Source: Clostridiales bacterium
GTDB lineage: Bacteria > Bacillota > Clostridia > Lachnospirales > WQUN01
Direction of reading: 5' to 3'
NCBI GenBank assembly: GCA_031269465.1
Contig: JAISZB010000120.1
Span: 1-46,819, forward strand
Length of the DNA stretch: 46,819 nt
Position 1 is the stretch's first letter. The number at the start of each line of letters is the position of its first letter. The notes under the pieces were generated by a model, which searched no databases, was not told the origin of the DNA, and was given only the letters and a program-made list of their open reading frames with translations. Positions 26,773-35,526 of this stretch are shown one piece after another. Position numbers and translations under genes: made by a program.

Positions 26773-28196
26773 AAAAAATAATCGTTTTCATGCTCTTGCC
26801 CATTATCATGATTTGCGCGCGTCCTGCTTTCGCCCAAGACTCAGCTGCATCTAAGCCTAAAGTCGAAGGGGATGCGGCAATTCTCATGGACGCAAGCACC
26901 GGCATTATTCTCTACCAAAAGAATATAGACAAGAAAGAGTTCCCAGCCAGCATCACAAAGGTGATGACGGCGCTTGTGGCGCTCGAGGCAAGCGAGGGGG
27001 ATCTTTCAAAAAGGATTTCATTCTCGCGCGACGCAATCTTCAGCCTGCCCTACGACTCCAGCAGCATAGCTATGAATGAGGGAGACTCGCTCTCTCTAGA
27101 AGAGTCATTGCACGGGCTGTTGCTGGCATCAGCCAATGAAGTGGCAAACGCCATGGCAGAAAGCATAGGCGGCACGCAAGAGGAATTCATTGACATGATG
27201 AACTCCAAAGCGGAGAGCCTGGGGGCTAAAAACACCCATTTTATAAACCCCAACGGCCTGCATGACGACAACCACTACACAAGCGCCCGCGACATGGCTC
27301 TGTTCATGCGTGAGGCTGTTAAGAACCCTACGTTTCTTGAACTTATAGCCACAAAATATTACGACATACCTCCGACTGAAACTCAGCCCCTCATAAGGCC
27401 TTTGAACAACTCGAACAAAATGATACAGCCAGGACAATACTTCAATGAATTTGTAATCGGAGGAAAGACCGGATACACAGATGAAGCGAAGCATACGCTA
27501 GTCAATTACGCCGTCAAGGGAGACATAAAGCTAATAACCGTAGTAATGCATGCCGACAAGAATCAGGATTACAACGACACCAATGCGCTTTTAAGCTACG
27601 GATTTGATTCCTACCGAAACTCAACCCTCTTTGACGGCTCTTCGCTCTCAGAGTCGTGCTATGTCATACCGGATGCCGAAAACCCAGATTCCTCAGTGGC
27701 GGTGCCGCTTAGAACCTCAGAAGTCCTTCAGGGCATGTATCCTGCTTCAATCACCGAAAATAGCGTGGATGTCGAAATAACGCTGCCCGAAAAGATTTAC
27801 GCCCCTGTAAAGGAAGGGGATGCCCTGGGCATTTTAAGCATATCCTACCAGGGCGTCCCTTTGGGCGAGATCAAACTCTACGCGCAGCGAAGCGTTAATC
27901 CAGCCGAGAAGGTCGTGCCTGTCTGGAATGAAGAGTCTGCTCCTATTGAATCTACGGAGGCGCCGTCCTATGTCAGGGGATTCAGCATGGGATTCGCCGG
28001 GGAAATCTTCTCAAGCGCCGTCTCCTCATTGACGCCTTTGGCTGTGGATCCTTTCTATTCGATAATTGCCGCGTCAGTCCTCACATTCATAACATTGGTC
28101 TTTCTCATAAGCTCCGTGATCCATTTCAAAAGAAGGGATCGCGAAAAGGACTTGCTTAGATACATCAACAGGGATCGGAAGAAAGTCAGAATTTAA
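26769..28196 (+). CDS. dacF: D-alanyl-D-alanine carboxypeptidase (PBP5/DacF type)
   Basis: The 475-residue secreted, membrane-tethered penicillin-binding protein trims pentapeptide stems of peptidoglycan. It has a signal peptide (cleavage likely after ARPAFA), the serine motif SITK at 61-64, SAN at 121-123 and KTG at 233-235, then a C-terminal beta domain and a membrane helix near residues 430-455, which replaces the usual amphipathic anchor. ATG 26769 precedes a standard signal peptide; ATG 26754 in the same frame is also open. Its translation start overlaps the stop of a repeat-borne leader ORF. A strong terminator follows. The name dacF is by class, not proven orthology. Confidence 0.93.
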   Translation: MKKIIVFMLLPIIMICARPAFAQDSAASKPKVEGDAAILMDASTGIILYQKNIDKKEFPASITKVMTALVALEASEGDLSKRISFSRDAIFSLPYDSSSIAMNEGDSLSLEESLHGLLLASANEVANAMAESIGGTQEEFIDMMNSKAESLGAKNTHFINPNGLHDDNHYTSARDMALFMREAVKNPTFLELIATKYYDIPPTETQPLIRPLNNSNKMIQPGQYFNEFVIGGKTGYTDEAKHTLVNYAVKGDIKLITVVMHADKNQDYNDTNALLSYGFDSYRNSTLFDGSSLSESCYVIPDAENPDSSVAVPLRTSEVLQGMYPASITENSVDVEITLPEKIYAPVKEGDALGILSISYQGVPLGEIKLYAQRSVNPAEKVVPVWNEESAPIESTEAPSYVRGFSMGFAGEIFSSAVSSLTPLAVDPFYSIIAASVLTFITLVFLISSVIHFKRRDREKDLLRYINRDRKKVRI

Positions 28197-28210
28197 TTCT
28201 TTTTTTGCCT

Positions 28211-28248
28211 AAAAAGGATGATGAAATATAATTTCATCATCCTTTTTT
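28211..28248. terminator. Bidirectional terminator after dacF
   Basis: AAAAGGATGATGAAAT pairs with ATTTCATCATCCTTTT around a 3-nt loop, with T-run on the + side and A-run before it. It lies 15 nt after the dacF stop and could also serve the minus strand. Confidence 0.9.
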
Positions 28249-28263
28249 ACGCCTCAAGCGCTT

Positions 28264-28403
28264 AAATGCTGATTTGCAGGCATGCGCGCCTATTTTAGCT
28301 TGACTGAACAGCGAGTGCGGCTGCCGCTATCAATCGCGCCGCTCAATGGATAATCATTAAAGAAAGGAGCATTTGATGATTGGCATATGCCAAATCAGCA
28401 TTT
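28264..28403. repeat. MITE-like repeat, copy L
   Basis: Ends AAATGCTGATTTGC and CCAAATCAGCATTT. It carries AAAGAAAGGAGCATTTG-ATG near the right end; that frame stops at the repeat end. Confidence 0.85.
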
Positions 28404-28458
28404 AGTCCCGCCCCAGAATCGGAGCTTTCCTATGCGAGCCAGTATGGCTGGCGGAGCC

Positions 28459-29664
28459 CTATCTTAGCGCAAAGCTGGCCCTGGCTTCTCCTATCGCGTT
28501 AGGCGTATGATCCAGCGCCATTTCCTCGGCGGTTATGTTAAAGTACTTGTGGCTGACCTTCGCGCCTTGATCCGGCGTAGGATCATCCCAAGTCACATCA
28601 ACGTAGAAACTGCGGCCGTCCAAGATCACTTTGTTCCATGAATGTATAAGCTCGCCTTCACTGGAGTCGACGGTGCCGAGGATGATGCTGCATTCTATGC
28701 CAAGCGCATCCATGAATATCTTGAATGTGTCGGTATATCCTTTGCACAGCCCCTTATGCAGAATTAAAGTTCCGTAGGGGGAATTTGACGTTTCAGACTT
28801 GGCCAGGTCATACTGCGTATTCGAAACCAGATAGTCATGAACCGCCGTCTCCTTTTCCAAATCAGTCATTCCAGGCTTTATTATTTGCTCAATGACTCTA
28901 TTCACTTCATTTAGCACCTCAAGCTCGGAAACGTCCAGCTTGGAGCAGTCCCCGGTCTTTAGAGCCTCTCCGATATTTACATACATGAAATAGGTTATTT
29001 TAAACGTCACATAGGCGTTGCTCCGCCCGTTGGCTTTGTATGTCCACCATTTCATCCTGCTGCTGTTCACTTCAAGAAAATAGCGGCTGATGTCCACGCC
29101 CTCGTCGCTGTTAAAGATAAGCTGAGTATCAAGCGAGAATTCCTTGTCGGCGTTGGAGATGCTTTTTTCTATGGCGGAAAGGAAATCGTCCTTTGAATCT
29201 ATCATCGACGCCTTGTTGATATCAGAGGTTATAAAAACAGTTCCTGTATCGCTGTCCCAATTCACCGGACAGTTCAATCCCTCGGAGAGCGCTCGCACAG
29301 GAACGTAAAGCTGGCCCCTAATAAGAATTGGAGCAACATCAAGCGCCACCGTTTCTTCAGCTCCCCCGAAGGCGCCGGTTTTCATTGTGGCAAGACCCGG
29401 GGCCACTCCTGCGTATCTGCCGTTTAAATACATCCACAGAGTCTTTTTTTCATCATTCCAATCGGATTTCGCGCCTAACGCCCTTCCCAAAGATTCAAAC
29501 GGAATTATAAGTCTGCCTCTAATATTCAGAGGCTGAACCGAATCTGGGAAGATTTCGCCATTAAGCATTATCTTTATCGGCTCGGCAGCGTCAACAGCTA
29601 AAGAGAAAGGGCACAGAAGCAGTACTAGGCACATGGCTGCGAGCAAAAATCTCTTTATTTTCAT
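28459..29664 (-). CDS. Secreted transglutaminase-like protein with copper-amine-oxidase-like domain
   Basis: The 401-residue exported protein has a signal peptide (LLAAMCLVLLLCPFSLAVDA), then a copper amine oxidase N-terminal-like domain (residues ~30-150: IKIMLNGEIFPDSV, RLIIPFESLGRALGA, LYVPVRALSEGL), and a transglutaminase-like cysteine-protease fold at the C-terminus. The triad is Cys in KGLCKGYTDTF, His in LIHSWNKV and Asp in FYVDVTWDDP. The N-terminal domain is a common cell-wall attachment or assembly module in Firmicutes. ATG 29664 follows a GGGGCAAGGG site. It lies last in the surface locus, on the same strand as the sortase; a cross-linking or processing role there is inference. Confidence 0.88.
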   Translation of the reverse strand: MKIKRFLLAAMCLVLLLCPFSLAVDAAEPIKIMLNGEIFPDSVQPLNIRGRLIIPFESLGRALGAKSDWNDEKKTLWMYLNGRYAGVAPGLATMKTGAFGGAEETVALDVAPILIRGQLYVPVRALSEGLNCPVNWDSDTGTVFITSDINKASMIDSKDDFLSAIEKSISNADKEFSLDTQLIFNSDEGVDISRYFLEVNSSRMKWWTYKANGRSNAYVTFKITYFMYVNIGEALKTGDCSKLDVSELEVLNEVNRVIEQIIKPGMTDLEKETAVHDYLVSNTQYDLAKSETSNSPYGTLILHKGLCKGYTDTFKIFMDALGIECSIILGTVDSSEGELIHSWNKVILDGRSFYVDVTWDDPTPDQGAKVSHKYFNITAEEMALDHTPNAIGEARASFALR

Positions 29665-30426
29665 CCCTTGCCCCCTAAATAAGCAGGCCTTCAAAATCAG
29701 GCCAGCTAGAATTTATTTTTCCATCATGTCGGAGTTTCCTTAAAGGCGAAGCGTTGTTCTTGAGACTGGCGCAATGCGAAATCATCCGGACGACTTTGCA
29801 GTCAGGCTAAAAATATATACGAGATGGAGAATCGATTGGATTTATTGAAATATGCTGCAACACTATTAATTTCACATCTCAAAGGGTTCAATTTCAATGC
29901 GTGAAAAGCCTAATTTGCATTCATGCTGATTTTCATAGAAAAATGCATTTTATGGGCATTTATCCATAAAATGTATTTTCGTACTAAACTGCCTTTTGGA
30001 GCTTAATTATACAGCGAGTGCAATTGATATCGGCATTTCGCACCACTCAATGGATAATCAACAAAAAAAGGAACATTTGATGAAAATCGGTATGTCTGCA
30101 ATTCGAACAAAGCTGTACAATCAAGCTCACAAAGGTAATTTTAATTGAAAATCAATATCGCAAGTTAAGAAGATGAAACAAGCAAATTATATCACTTTAT
30201 CCCAATAATTTCAAGAAAAAAAAGGACGCAAGCAGCAGATTTAGGAAAATCCCCAAAGATGCTGACGCCCTCATTCCGATCCCTGCGCCGGATTATTCAG
30301 CTAGTCAGCTGGCAATTCGGCTCAGGGATCGTTGCATTAGATTGAGCATGCATTTCAGAAGAAAGTTCGAAGATAATGGGCGGCGCGAAGTTCATTGCCT
30401 TCATCATGCATCGCCATTAAGTCCTC
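29665..30426. other. Gap with a compound repeat
   Basis: It contains copy M and, to its right, a trailing fragment (ACAATCAAGCTCACAAAGG to ~30160). No gene is supported. Confidence 0.5.
29923..30093. repeat. MITE-like repeat, copy M, with a hairpin insertion
   Basis: Ends CATGCTGATTTTCAT and ATGAAAATCGGTATG. The unit is ~40 bp longer than others because of an inserted near-perfect hairpin at ~29937-29976 (AAAATGCATTTTATGG and CCATAAAATGTATTTT). AAAAAAAGGAACATTTG-ATG occurs at the right end. Confidence 0.85.
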
Positions 30427-31269
30427 TTATATGGAGAGCTTTTGAATTTTAGCCAGGACTGCCATTCTGGCATCGTTAAAATCATAGGCGCATGTAGAGA
30501 GAGTGATTATTTTGTCGCTGGGCTCCAAGGCGGCGTCCTGATAGTTTTTTGCGTTTCTTTTCACATAGTCCAAGTACTCCGTCTTGGATTTTGAGTCAAG
30601 ATTCAATGAATTGTATATCATGCCGTCATCAGGATGGATTACCAGGCAGGCGAAAATGAGCATCTCGTAAACTTCCTCTTCAAGATAAATCAGCCCCTTG
30701 GAATTATTTCTAAAAAACGCGCTTTCAGCATAGTTTGCCAGCGCTCCGAACATGCTCCCGTTTTTCATGTGATGGCCGTAAAGGATGGTATTAAAGCCCT
30801 TGAAAGGCTCATCATTTCTGATGTCAATGAAGATGCTGCCCGCAGCCGACTTCTTTTTTTCAGTATCGTGCGTTAAGTAGAACTCGTTGTCTGCACCTTG
30901 AACAAATGGATAGTCTATGTTTGTCTCGGGAATTGTTATCCATCCGACTATGTCGGGATTAATCTTCTCCCTGGCCTCTATGATTGCGCTGTTTGAGAGA
31001 GCCGCCATTGAGTCCGTCGAGGCGTCGCCTTCAAGCGAGCCTCCATCTTTTCTCAGCCCAGCAAGCTCATCCGGAGTCGGAGGCTTATACTCAAGAAGCC
31101 TGTCGTGAACCGAAGCCTCCAAGTCATACTTCCTTTGTATGGAGTAAAGCTGGTAGGCGCATACCAGCATGGCCGCAATAATCGCGGCAACTGCTACTCT
31201 GTATAGAAAAACCCTCACGCGGTTAGACCTCCTAAGCAAGTTTAAGCCAGATCCAGCCGATACGCGCAT
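30427..31269 (-). CDS. srtB: Class B sortase
   Basis: The ~280-residue membrane transpeptidase has an N-terminal anchor helix (FLYRVAVAAIIAAMLVCA), the class B core (NPDIVGWITIPETNIDYPFVQ, EFYLTHDTEKKKSAAGSIFID), the catalytic His in ILYGHHMKNGSMF, the active cysteine in TLSTCAYDF (about residue 260) and Arg in NDARMAVLAKI. It lies next to a protein with an NPQTG sorting signal, which is a class B type, so that is the probable substrate. Class B sortases usually act in haem uptake or pili; here the partner is a Cna-B protein. ATG 31269 has a poor ribosome site; TTG 31275 is an alternative. Confidence 0.94.
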   Translation of the reverse strand: MRVSAGSGLNLLRRSNRVRVFLYRVAVAAIIAAMLVCAYQLYSIQRKYDLEASVHDRLLEYKPPTPDELAGLRKDGGSLEGDASTDSMAALSNSAIIEAREKINPDIVGWITIPETNIDYPFVQGADNEFYLTHDTEKKKSAAGSIFIDIRNDEPFKGFNTILYGHHMKNGSMFGALANYAESAFFRNNSKGLIYLEEEVYEMLIFACLVIHPDDGMIYNSLNLDSKSKTEYLDYVKRNAKNYQDAALEPSDKIITLSTCAYDFNDARMAVLAKIQKLSI

Positions 31270-31566
31270 TTTCAACCGGCACTTAAAATCTATGGATGCC
31301 GCTGCATCGCGAACAAAAGCCGGCTAAGTTTAAGGATAGGCTAATTCGGAATTTCCATTTTTCATCCAACCCAATCCGCCTGCAATTCCTGGTTTGCAAA
31401 CGGCGGCCAAGCCGACGGGCTTTAGGTTTTAAGGCCTTGATGTCATTATATCGATGCGCGGTAAAATCTGCTTTGGATATAAATATGCGCGCCATGATAT
31501 GATCCAGCCCTGAACTAAAACCCGCATGCTGATGCGTCCTAAAGCCTCGGCTTTGGAGCTTGCCGT

Positions 31567-31664
31567 ACTGATTGGCATATGAAGGTTCCGATTTTGAAGC
31601 CTTGATTATCCACTGAGACGTATAGTCAAACTCAAAAATAGGAACTTCATATGCAAATCAATAT
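31567..31664. repeat. MITE-like repeat, copy N
   Basis: Ends TACTGATTGGCATATGA and TCATATGCAAATCAATATA; inner GATTTTGAAGCCTTGATTAT. About 98 bp. Confidence 0.75.
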
Positions 31665-31667
31665 ATG

Positions 31668-31794
31668 TATAATGCTTTTCATATAAAATTACCTTTTTTG
31701 GAGCTTGATTATACAGCGAGTGCAAAATGCCGATATAAGTCGCACCACTCAATGGACAGTCAACTAAAAAAGGAACATTTGATGAAAAGCGGTA
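31668..31794. repeat. MITE-like repeat, copy O
   Basis: Ends ATGCTTTTCATATAAAAT and ATGAAAAGCGGTA. It carries AAAAAAGGAACATTTG-ATG. Confidence 0.85.
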
Positions 31795-31960
31795 AATAAT
31801 CACGCTCCAAGCCGGTTCTATGCGCATCAGTCCAGCATCGGCAAAGAGGGCGGAATGAAAAACATAAATTAAGAAATCTCTTCATCCGGAAAAACCGCAG
31901 TTGAACGCAGTAAAAAGACTAGTCATAAAGCGCGCCCAGGCATTGCCTATTGCAACACAA

Positions 31961-31980
31961 GCCGGGGCTTTCGCCCCGGC
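31961..31980 (-). terminator. Hairpin terminator after the Cna-B gene
   Basis: GCCGGGGC, TTTC loop and GCCCCGGC; perfect 8-bp stem, 29 nt downstream of the Cna-B stop. The T-tract on the minus strand is weak (TTGTGTTG). Confidence 0.6.
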
Positions 31981-32008
31981 GCTGCCTAAGTTCAAAGTTG
32001 AATTTCAA

Positions 32009-34123
32009 TCATCTGCCAGTCAGCTTATGCTTGTTGATTAGTAGGGCTCTTAGCAGGAAGGCGCTGACAATCATGATTATAAACCATGCGGCGGGATTTC
32101 CCGACTCGCCGGTCTGAGGATTGATGAAGCTTAAAAAGTCTAGAACCGCAGAGCTTTTTGGCAGCAAATCAGGATCGAAATCCATCAGCTCCTCGGGTAT
32201 GGCTGTGTTTGCGTAGTTGTCCCATTCAACCGTCTTATCTGTAATGGCGTCTCCCGGATTCTTACTCGATTCCCCCCCTATCCCTTCAGTAGGAAGGCCT
32301 GCTGGAGGGGGAGCGCTTGTCGGCGCGGGAGCCTTTGGAGCTAGGGTCGGAGTCGCCTTCACAGGCATTGTCGGCGAAGGCGGCGGAGCCGCTGTCGGCG
32401 CTGAAGTAGGAGCCGCTGTCGGAACCGAGGTAGGAGCCGCTGTTGGAACCGAGGTAGGAGCCGCTGTCGGAACCGAGGTAGGAGCCGCTGTCGGCGCCGG
32501 CGTTGTTTTTTCCGGAGCGGAAGTCGGCTCAGGAGATGCGCTTGGCGTCGGCGTTGCGGCAGCTTCATCCTCGTAGACGTTTGTAAGAAGCGCTTCGACT
32601 TCAGGCTTGAACGCTGTGCCTTGGCCATGAGTTATATATGCATAGTATCCATCTTCATAATAGTCTTCTTCAACGAATCTGTAAATAGTCCCGTATGGTA
32701 TTGATATGGGTCCGTATGATTGCCCGTCTCTTAAAATGATGGGCTCTTCCTGCCTGACATCGTTCAAATAGAGCCAAACGGTGAATTCTTCCCTCGCGGG
32801 CGGAGAAGCGTCGTTTACTACATCTTTCCTGATTGTCACGAATGTTTCGCGTCCATCCTCAATCTTCTGATTGAGGAAGAGGATCGGGCGGTCATAATCC
32901 TTGACTGCCTTGCCTGTTACAGATTCAAGCGCGGGAAGGTACCCTTCCAAGGGGAGCTCTTCTATCTGATAGCTTGTCCCGACGGGAAGGTTCCTGAAAT
33001 AAGCCCTTTCGCCGCTTTTCATTTCGACTTTGAATTCTCCGCCTCCCATATCGACTGATATGGCGGAGCCGCTTGTGGAAAACTCGGGGTAAAGGCTTGA
33101 TCCAGAAGAAAAGTCGTCGAATCTGACAAGAAATGAAAACCCTTGAAGCGGGTCGATGGATTTTCCCGTCGCCAGCTTCTCGAAGGATATTTCGCCAACT
33201 CCATCTTCTTGCTCTTCATAGCTATTGAACACATGCAGGCGGACGCCAGCGGCATCCTCTTCATCTTTTATAATGAACCCCTCATGCACATTGGCGGAGG
33301 ACTGGATATCTAAGCTCGTATAGTCCATTTCCTCCACCCTGTAGCGGACTCCCACAGGAATGCCCTTGAATTTTGCAGTCTGCCCAGGGCTAAGCGTTAT
33401 AACGCCGCCGCTTCTAAAGCCTATGTCGCTTCCACCGTCAATAGCGTACACGACTTCCTCGCTGAAAGCTTCGACGCCATTCGACTCGAAGCTAACTTGA
33501 AAGTCGAATCCCATGCCATAAACATTGGAGTCCTTTGTTATCTCCAATGATCCGCTTGAAGCTGCAGTGTCAGCAATCCCCGCGTAGTTCACGAAGTCGG
33601 CCGCCGCGCCCTTGCCAGGGACATTGCCCATATGGAAGCTGCTCTCAATCTCATAGCCTTCTGCCGGAACTTCTATGACCTCGTACCATGTTCCAATGGG
33701 AACGCGGGGTATTACAGCCACCTCTCCGCTTCTCAAGCTGATTATGCTCTCGGGAGTCTCTCCGCCATTGGGTAGAAGAGTGCCTTCTGAGACGAGCTCT
33801 TTATTCTCAGTCTTGATTATGTGATAGGAAAACTCAGTTTCCTTGAGGCTTGGCATGCTTACAGCAAAATCAAAGAAAGCCTCTCTCTGCGTATCAGTCA
33901 GTTCAGCGTCGTCCGCATTTAAAACCGTCTTTTTGATCATTAAAGCAGCATAGTTTCGCGATGCGCCCCCGATGAACTCGTTATTCTTTGATACCAGAGC
34001 TTGCCATGCAAAGGTACCGGTCATGAAAGCAGACAGAAACAAAACAGCGCTCAACGCAAAGCAAAGGGATTTATAGAAGATGCCATACCCCCTCTTTCTG
34101 CCTGCCTTTATTGATGTACTCAT
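32009..34123 (-). CDS. Four-domain Cna-B/pilin-like surface protein with NPQTG sorting signal
   Basis: The 704-residue surface protein has a basic N-terminus and signal helix ending in the SipW-type motif FMTGTFAW, then KNNEF. Four Cna-B/pilin isopeptide-like domains follow (~60-180, 185-290, 300-400, 405-500). Each carries a Lys near its first strand (IKKT, ITKD, FEKL, IRKD) and an Asn near its last (FVNYAG, FNSYE, LNQKI, LTNVY), as in self-cross-linking domains. A Pro/Thr/Ala stalk includes four APTSVPTA-like 8-residue repeats. The C-terminus has NPQTG, a hydrophobic helix and NKHKLTGR. ATG 34123 has AGGTGATAAC upstream. Likely anchored by the adjacent class B sortase and trimmed by SipW. 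Confidence 0.94.
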   Translation of the reverse strand: MSTSIKAGRKRGYGIFYKSLCFALSAVLFLSAFMTGTFAWQALVSKNNEFIGGASRNYAALMIKKTVLNADDAELTDTQREAFFDFAVSMPSLKETEFSYHIIKTENKELVSEGTLLPNGGETPESIISLRSGEVAVIPRVPIGTWYEVIEVPAEGYEIESSFHMGNVPGKGAAADFVNYAGIADTAASSGSLEITKDSNVYGMGFDFQVSFESNGVEAFSEEVVYAIDGGSDIGFRSGGVITLSPGQTAKFKGIPVGVRYRVEEMDYTSLDIQSSANVHEGFIIKDEEDAAGVRLHVFNSYEEQEDGVGEISFEKLATGKSIDPLQGFSFLVRFDDFSSGSSLYPEFSTSGSAISVDMGGGEFKVEMKSGERAYFRNLPVGTSYQIEELPLEGYLPALESVTGKAVKDYDRPILFLNQKIEDGRETFVTIRKDVVNDASPPAREEFTVWLYLNDVRQEEPIILRDGQSYGPISIPYGTIYRFVEEDYYEDGYYAYITHGQGTAFKPEVEALLTNVYEDEAAATPTPSASPEPTSAPEKTTPAPTAAPTSVPTAAPTSVPTAAPTSVPTAAPTSAPTAAPPPSPTMPVKATPTLAPKAPAPTSAPPPAGLPTEGIGGESSKNPGDAITDKTVEWDNYANTAIPEELMDFDPDLLPKSSAVLDFLSFINPQTGESGNPAAWFIIMIVSAFLLRALLINKHKLTGR
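32370..32500 (-). repeat. Tandem 24-bp repeat in the surface protein stalk
   Basis: Four copies of a 24-bp unit (core GTCGGAACCGAGGTAGGAGC on the + strand) encode repeated APTSVPTA. Such in-frame repeats are prone to length change. Confidence 0.85.
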
Positions 34124-34353
34124 GTTATCACCTATACCTTAAACTTTTTTAGGCAACTGAAGACGCAGAAACCAATTTTGACTTAAGTTTCAGCATCGGA
34201 ATTTCCAAGATATGCTTATACGCAAATATATTAACTAATTGCCGCAGCTGAAAATGGCGCAAAAAAGCCTTTAAAGCGTCAAGCATATCTAGGAATTTAC
34301 CGATGCGAGCTTTACACCATTACTTGCTCGTTAAATGCTCTGAATTCATAAAT
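34124..34353. other. Gap between the two surface genes
   Basis: No repeat or gene is seen. The strand of both flanking genes is minus. Confidence 0.4.
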
Positions 34354-35337
34354 TTAAGGAGTCTCGCTTGCGGCGGGAATCGTAGGGGCAGGGGCGGCGT
34401 TGGCGATTGGCGCGATGATGTCTTTCAAGACTGCTATCATATCTCTGGACGCCAGCTGATAGCGGAGGCCTGACTTATCGATAGATTGCTGGCCCATGCC
34501 CGGGGCTTCAGAATCCTCTTCAGTCCACATGGGAAGATCTGCATTGTCCACCGCTTCGGCTACAACTCTTATCGCATAGTAATAGTCTGAATTGAGGATG
34601 AACGGGTTTGTCTTGACGCCGTTAAGGAGCAGCCCGGTCACTGTGGATACTTTGGTTTCCGGTATGGGAGCGCCTAAAGGCTGGGACCAGTAAGCATACG
34701 GATCACCGCTTTTCGGATCATATATCCAGCCGACAAAGTTCTGCTTGGAGTTTTCGTCGCTGGGATTGTCACTCTTAGCCATGTAGTCGGCCATTAATAT
34801 CATAGCGGCGTTCGGAGTCTCTTTGATTATGCCGTCCGCGGCATCGTAATCATTTTTGTCGGTAAAGACGTCTCCGTACGGATCTGAGTCTACAAGCTCG
34901 TGATCCTGCGCTGTCGCCGGGTAGTAAAACTTAGATCCACCCATGTTCCAGATGAAATAATCATGGAATTTCTCGCCCAGGGCGTTTGCAAGCGTACAGT
35001 CATTATCAGCAATCATGCTGGGGTTGAAGTGATTTTCGTAGAATTCGTTATATCTTTCAAGGTCGTCTATGCCTTCGGGCTTATTCTTCGTTGTGAGATC
35101 CATGTACTCGCCGAGCTTTACGCGCACGAATAAGTATCTATTGCTGACGTTCTCAACGTACACGTCCTTTTTTCCGTAATCAGGGTCAAAGTCATCGTGC
35201 AGCACGATTCCCCTTGTTCCAATGAACTCGTTTGTTTTGAATGTAACTGAATTCCATGCGAATGTACCTGTAATCATCAGTCCTACGCATGCTGAAGCGC
35301 AGGCTGCTGCCATGCCTTTCTTGTTGAATGGCTTCAT
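34354..35337 (-). CDS. SipW-dependent TasA-like exported protein A
   Basis: The 327-residue protein opens with MKPFNKKGMAAACASACVGL, a signal helix ending ITGTFAWNSV, then FKTNEF, which is the TasA/CalY-type pattern recognised by SipW. LHDDFDPDYGKKDVYVENV is the conserved mature start of the CPF_0494-like alternate-signal family, shared with protein B. ATG 35337 has AGGAGGG six nt upstream. It sits downstream of sipW and upstream of the Cna-B gene. A fibre or biofilm-matrix role is inference from family; I do not know the partner. Confidence 0.9.
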   Translation of the reverse strand: MKPFNKKGMAAACASACVGLMITGTFAWNSVTFKTNEFIGTRGIVLHDDFDPDYGKKDVYVENVSNRYLFVRVKLGEYMDLTTKNKPEGIDDLERYNEFYENHFNPSMIADNDCTLANALGEKFHDYFIWNMGGSKFYYPATAQDHELVDSDPYGDVFTDKNDYDAADGIIKETPNAAMILMADYMAKSDNPSDENSKQNFVGWIYDPKSGDPYAYWSQPLGAPIPETKVSTVTGLLLNGVKTNPFILNSDYYYAIRVVAEAVDNADLPMWTEEDSEAPGMGQQSIDKSGLRYQLASRDMIAVLKDIIAPIANAAPAPTIPAASETP

Positions 35338-35361
35338 GAATTTCCCTCCTAATGAATGTGA

Positions 35362-35374
35362 GCGCCGTCGGCGC
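35362..35374. promoter_or_regulatory. Small GC-rich hairpin before surface protein A
   Basis: GCGCCG-T-CGGCGC is a perfect dyad between sipW and the ribosome site of protein A. It could reduce read-through or act as a processing stop. There is no T-run. Confidence 0.3.
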
Positions 35375-35526
35375 GGACTCCAGAAGGATCTTCATTGTGC
35401 GATTCCAGGCCTGCAGCCGCAGGCCTTTCATCAAATCCGACGTTTTTCGCGTATAAGCCATATTTTCTAATGATCCCCTCTGGACTGGAACTATCTGAAA
35501 ATCTCCTTCGATTATTTGCGCCTCAG

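Larger units (their letters stand above)
31270..32008. other. Gap with two repeats and a terminator
   Basis: It contains copies N and O and the terminator at 31961-31980. The + strand frame 31296-31502 has no supporting feature. Confidence 0.5.
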
